64,000 nucleotides of DNA from Chloroflexota bacterium. GTDB lineage: Bacteria > Chloroflexota > Anaerolineae > Aggregatilineales > UBA2796. Below the pieces are notes generated by a model, which made no database searches, had not been told where the DNA came from, and saw nothing but the letters and a program-made list of their open reading frames with translations. Every line of letters starts with the position of its first letter. Within the stretch, counting starts at the first letter, position 1. Location: the NCBI GenBank assembly GCA_021325095.1, contig JAJPHV010000056.1:40041-104040 (forward strand), given 5' to 3'. Shown here in pieces: positions 61,714 through 64,000 of this stretch. A program made the position numbers and the translations under genes.

Positions 61714-63885
61714 CTAATTCGTTTCCTGCCAGATATAGCGCGGGCGAGCCATGCGAACAGGCAGGTTTCGTACAAAATCGGGTCGGAACATAAACATCTC
61801 GACAGGTTTATCATTATTTTCAGCAGCCCGCGTGCCGCCATCCGAATAATCGCGGTTGAGGTCTACGCCGCTGTACCCGACAAATGTACCAGCCCCCACA
61901 AAGCGATCATCGCCCCCGGCTGCTGCCCCTCGGCTTTCAATGGTGATCGTGCCATTGGCAATATAGACGCCTTCAAGATTAGGAGTGGTGTTATTGAGGT
62001 CATTGCTGCCGACATTGGGGCGCACAGTAATGTTACCTGAGACGATGAAGGCTAAAAAGCCACCTGGCTCGACCGTAATCAAGTCATCCAAGTTGTTGGA
62101 AGGATCATCGATGGTTAGGTTACCGTTGACGAAGACCACGATTGATTCCGAACCACTCACCGTCCAGCGTTGACGAATTGTCAAGTCACCTTGGTGGAAG
62201 TACGCAGCTTTGCCGCCACTTGGAGCAGAAGTGGGTTTGACAGCATCGTTGGCACTACCGGAGAAGTCGTCACTAGGAGTACCCAAGCCCAGACTGTATT
62301 CACGGTAGAAAAACTCATAGTTTTCTTTGTATTTTGTGGTTGTCGTACCAACTGCGAAGGCTTGAGGAGTGCGTTGCGAGATGTAGCCTTGGTTGACCCC
62401 GAAATCTTTAGTTGAGTCGATGTTACCGCCACCCGTGACCGCAATACCTGCACTTCCAGTCGTGGCAAGCCAATCTTCAGTCAGGATAGCCGCAATACAC
62501 GGAGCATCGGTACAAGTGTTGTATGGGATTTTAGATAGGATAGCGACACCACTGGTGTTCCCGGCATACACGCTACCGCCTTGCGCCTGCCACCAGCCTT
62601 CATTGGAATAGACGGATAGTGTCAAGTAGAAGTTGACATTCTCGTTAGGCACAGAGACGGAAGAGGCGCATCCACCTGGACACGCACATTCATAGCTGTC
62701 ACTCCCATTTGTGCCGGGAACTAACGTCACCATAGCCGTGCCGCCCGCCACATACGGCATAGTGATTGAGTAGGTAGTGCCATCAATATTCCCACCGAAG
62801 CTGCCTAAACCGTTTTCTGCCCCAATACTCGCCCCAGTACCAGGAGAAGTAGGGGTAGCGCCGCTGGACGTGCATTTTCCACCAACAACGGCAGCGCCAT
62901 TATCAATGTAGAACGTCCCGGTGATCGTGGCCTGCAAGTCAAAAGTTGATTGCGCCCAAGTGCCATTTTGGACACCACATTTAGTATTTACACCGCGAAC
63001 ACGGAAGGTATAGTCAGTCACCCCATTGGCAGGGGTGAAGCTGTATTGCGTGTTCGTCACCGTTAGACAGAAGGCATTAGCGTCAGCGCAGCTTGTGCCT
63101 TGTGGGTAGAGTTCAATGTCATACTCGTCAGCCCAAGCTACTGAAGTCCAACTCACGACAACTTCATCAGGTGGGCCGTAAGTGACGGTAGCAGTTCCGC
63201 CGTTAGCAGGCGTAATGGTTGGCGCAGGCGGATTGCCAGAGTCGGTACTGGGACACGTCCCACTGCAACCATTAGCTTGACCACAGTACGGAGCGCTGCA
63301 AGAAGGAACGCAGGGGGTTGGCGTCGGCGTTGCTGATCCAGATGGCGTTGGTGTTGGAGTCGGTGTCGGCGTGGGTGTGGGTGTACCCGTTGGCGTAGGA
63401 CTGGAAGCTACGCAGCAGCCAAGATTGCCACTTTGAGGAGATTGGGTTGTACATGAGCTAGTTGGAACGCAGGTACAGGTTCCCCCATATCCGCCAAATG
63501 TACAAGCAGTATTATGGAAGGTACATGAACCAGTGCCGCCTTCCGTGACACAAGTACATGAAACAGATCGGCTTAATCCGGTGCAGCCATTTTTGCCGGG
63601 TGCATTCGCCACACAGCTACCGGACCCGCCGCCAGTCGGGCATGAGTGAGGATAGTTAGGTGAGGGAGAGGGATTATTGCTGTTTTCACATTGCGTTCGG
63701 TCAGGGCTAGATGGGTCTGCACAGGCATTGATTTTTAGATAAGTGTTGGTTCCAGAACAGTAGCTACCTGCACCACAGGCGGTGTCAGCGCTGACATCCA
63801 TCGATCCTTCTGTTAAGGTTAGTGTTAGCAGTACCAAGCACATTACAGCAAAAAGGTGGAGCAAATATGAGGTCAGTCTTTTCAT
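61714..63885 (-). CDS. Large secreted multi-domain protein
   Basis: The 723-residue protein has a signal peptide (LLHLFAVMCLVLLTLTL), then a Cys-rich region (residues about 35-160). A Pro/Thr repeat linker (about 163-195), another short Cys-rich part and a fibronectin-III-like domain (about 217-315, DEVVVSWTSVAWADEYDIELY) follow. Beta-rich domains run to a C-terminal part with strands typical of a beta-helix or adhesin passenger (VVFVNGNLTID, VSGNITVRP, YIANGTITIESRG). It likely sits on the cell surface or a pilus. The start overlaps the preceding gene (ATGA). Confidence 0.8.
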   Translation of the reverse strand: MKRLTSYLLHLFAVMCLVLLTLTLTEGSMDVSADTACGAGSYCSGTNTYLKINACADPSSPDRTQCENSNNPSPSPNYPHSCPTGGGSGSCVANAPGKNGCTGLSRSVSCTCVTEGGTGSCTFHNTACTFGGYGGTCTCVPTSSCTTQSPQSGNLGCCVASSPTPTGTPTPTPTPTPTPTPSGSATPTPTPCVPSCSAPYCGQANGCSGTCPSTDSGNPPAPTITPANGGTATVTYGPPDEVVVSWTSVAWADEYDIELYPQGTSCADANAFCLTVTNTQYSFTPANGVTDYTFRVRGVNTKCGVQNGTWAQSTFDLQATITGTFYIDNGAAVVGGKCTSSGATPTSPGTGASIGAENGLGSFGGNIDGTTYSITMPYVAGGTAMVTLVPGTNGSDSYECACPGGCASSVSVPNENVNFYLTLSVYSNEGWWQAQGGSVYAGNTSGVAILSKIPYNTCTDAPCIAAILTEDWLATTGSAGIAVTGGGNIDSTKDFGVNQGYISQRTPQAFAVGTTTTKYKENYEFFYREYSLGLGTPSDDFSGSANDAVKPTSAPSGGKAAYFHQGDLTIRQRWTVSGSESIVVFVNGNLTIDDPSNNLDDLITVEPGGFLAFIVSGNITVRPNVGSNDLNNTTPNLEGVYIANGTITIESRGAAAGGDDRFVGAGTFVGYSGVDLNRDYSDGGTRAAENNDKPVEMFMFRPDFVRNLPVRMARPRYIWQETN

Positions 63886-64000
63886 TGTGTTACATCAATC
63901 TGTTGCGGAAGCCAGGGGTAAGTCCCAATACTCACTTCTAAAGGTAGTAGCTTGCCGTTAAGCAGACTGGCTTGCCCGGTTTGAGCAAATTCGTCCAGCG
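63882..64000 (-). CDS. C-terminal end of an unknown upstream gene (partial)
   Basis: The frame opening at the window edge encodes LDEFAQTGQASLLNGKLLPL and 18 further residues, ending at a TGA that overlaps the start of the secreted-protein gene (ATGA). Translational coupling shows they belong to one operon. Perhaps a pilus or envelope component, not identifiable. Confidence 0.6.
   Translation of the reverse strand, partial: LDEFAQTGQASLLNGKLLPLEVSIGTYPWLPQQIDVTQ

Larger units (their letters stand above)
46542..64000. mobile_element. Integrated plasmid/conjugative-type element in comM (left part)
   Basis: The element boundary is set by loss of comM similarity. Beyond it, genes are lower in GC and plasmid-like: primase, ParA with two RHH proteins and repeats, T4CP-like ATPase, replication-relaxation protein, DUF2958, and long structured non-coding DNA. 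The right end, the other half of comM, a recombinase and any relaxase lie outside the window, so the size and mechanism are unknown. Confidence 0.8.

Noticed and set aside
1..64000. CRISPR array
   Set aside because: No regularly spaced direct repeats with unique spacers and no cas genes were seen; the 16-bp partition repeats are too few and irregularly arranged.

Overview
The window is most likely a piece of a Chloroflexota (Chloroflexi) chromosome. This is inferred from gene content and not from a marker-gene search: a long acidic C-terminal tail on ribosomal protein S2, a short EF-Ts, an L31 with a C-terminal extension, PII-like c-di-AMP receptors, a KdpD-like kinase without its usual N-terminus, and archaeal-type ADP-forming acyl-CoA synthetase and dolichyl-phosphate-type glycosyltransferase genes. 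About the first 46.5 kb is GC-rich core and metabolic sequence. From about 46.54 kb to the end the base composition drops and the gene content becomes plasmid-like.

Layout of the core part: L31, L27 and L21 (0-1.4 kb); a DUF932-like protein; a reverse-strand inositol block with an MFS transporter, iolB and iolE, preceded by two tandem c-di-AMP receptor-like genes; small membrane, N-formylglutamate amidohydrolase-like and unknown proteins (6.3-8.6 kb); a GbsR-like regulator with a dyad in front of it; a YtcJ-like amidohydrolase; a cell-surface sugar group (rfbD-like reductase and two GT2 glycosyltransferases, 11.6-14.4 kb); a membrane Ser/Thr kinase with HEAT-like repeats; a DtxR-type regulator; KdpE with a KdpD-like kinase; OsmC; a secreted Cys-rich protein; and an ADP-forming acyl-CoA synthetase fused to a GNAT domain.

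The most coherent metabolic unit is a reverse-strand operon at 25.9-33.9 kb. It reads ArsR regulator, triheme cytochrome, two half-size YeeE/YedE sulfur transporters, TAT-exported molybdopterin oxidoreductase, four-cluster ferredoxin, NrfD quinone subunit and nonaheme cytochrome. It looks like a respiratory complex for a sulfur compound, with uptake and a sulfur-type repressor built into the same operon. Downstream come DUF5996, DUF2721 and MFS genes, rpsB-tsf-pyrH, a single-domain response regulator, an NRAMP-related transporter with altered metal-site motifs, queF-era, a coiled-coil protein and a NUDIX hydrolase.

At about 46.54 kb the Mg-chelatase-like gene comM (yifB) stops abruptly at its Walker B region, so only the C-terminal third remains. 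What follows looks like an integrated plasmid or conjugative element whose far end lies outside the window. It carries a primase with a CHC2 zinc finger, a partition locus (a 54-residue RHH protein, ParA and an RHH partner) with 16-bp DNA repeats placed both inside and downstream of the partner gene, more than 1 kb of strongly structured non-coding DNA, an FtsK/T4CP-like ATPase followed by a replication-relaxation protein, a DUF2958 operon, an array-type zinc-ribbon protein, an AT-rich two-gene cassette and a large secreted protein. No integrase, relaxase, VirB4, tRNA or CRISPR array was recognised in the window.
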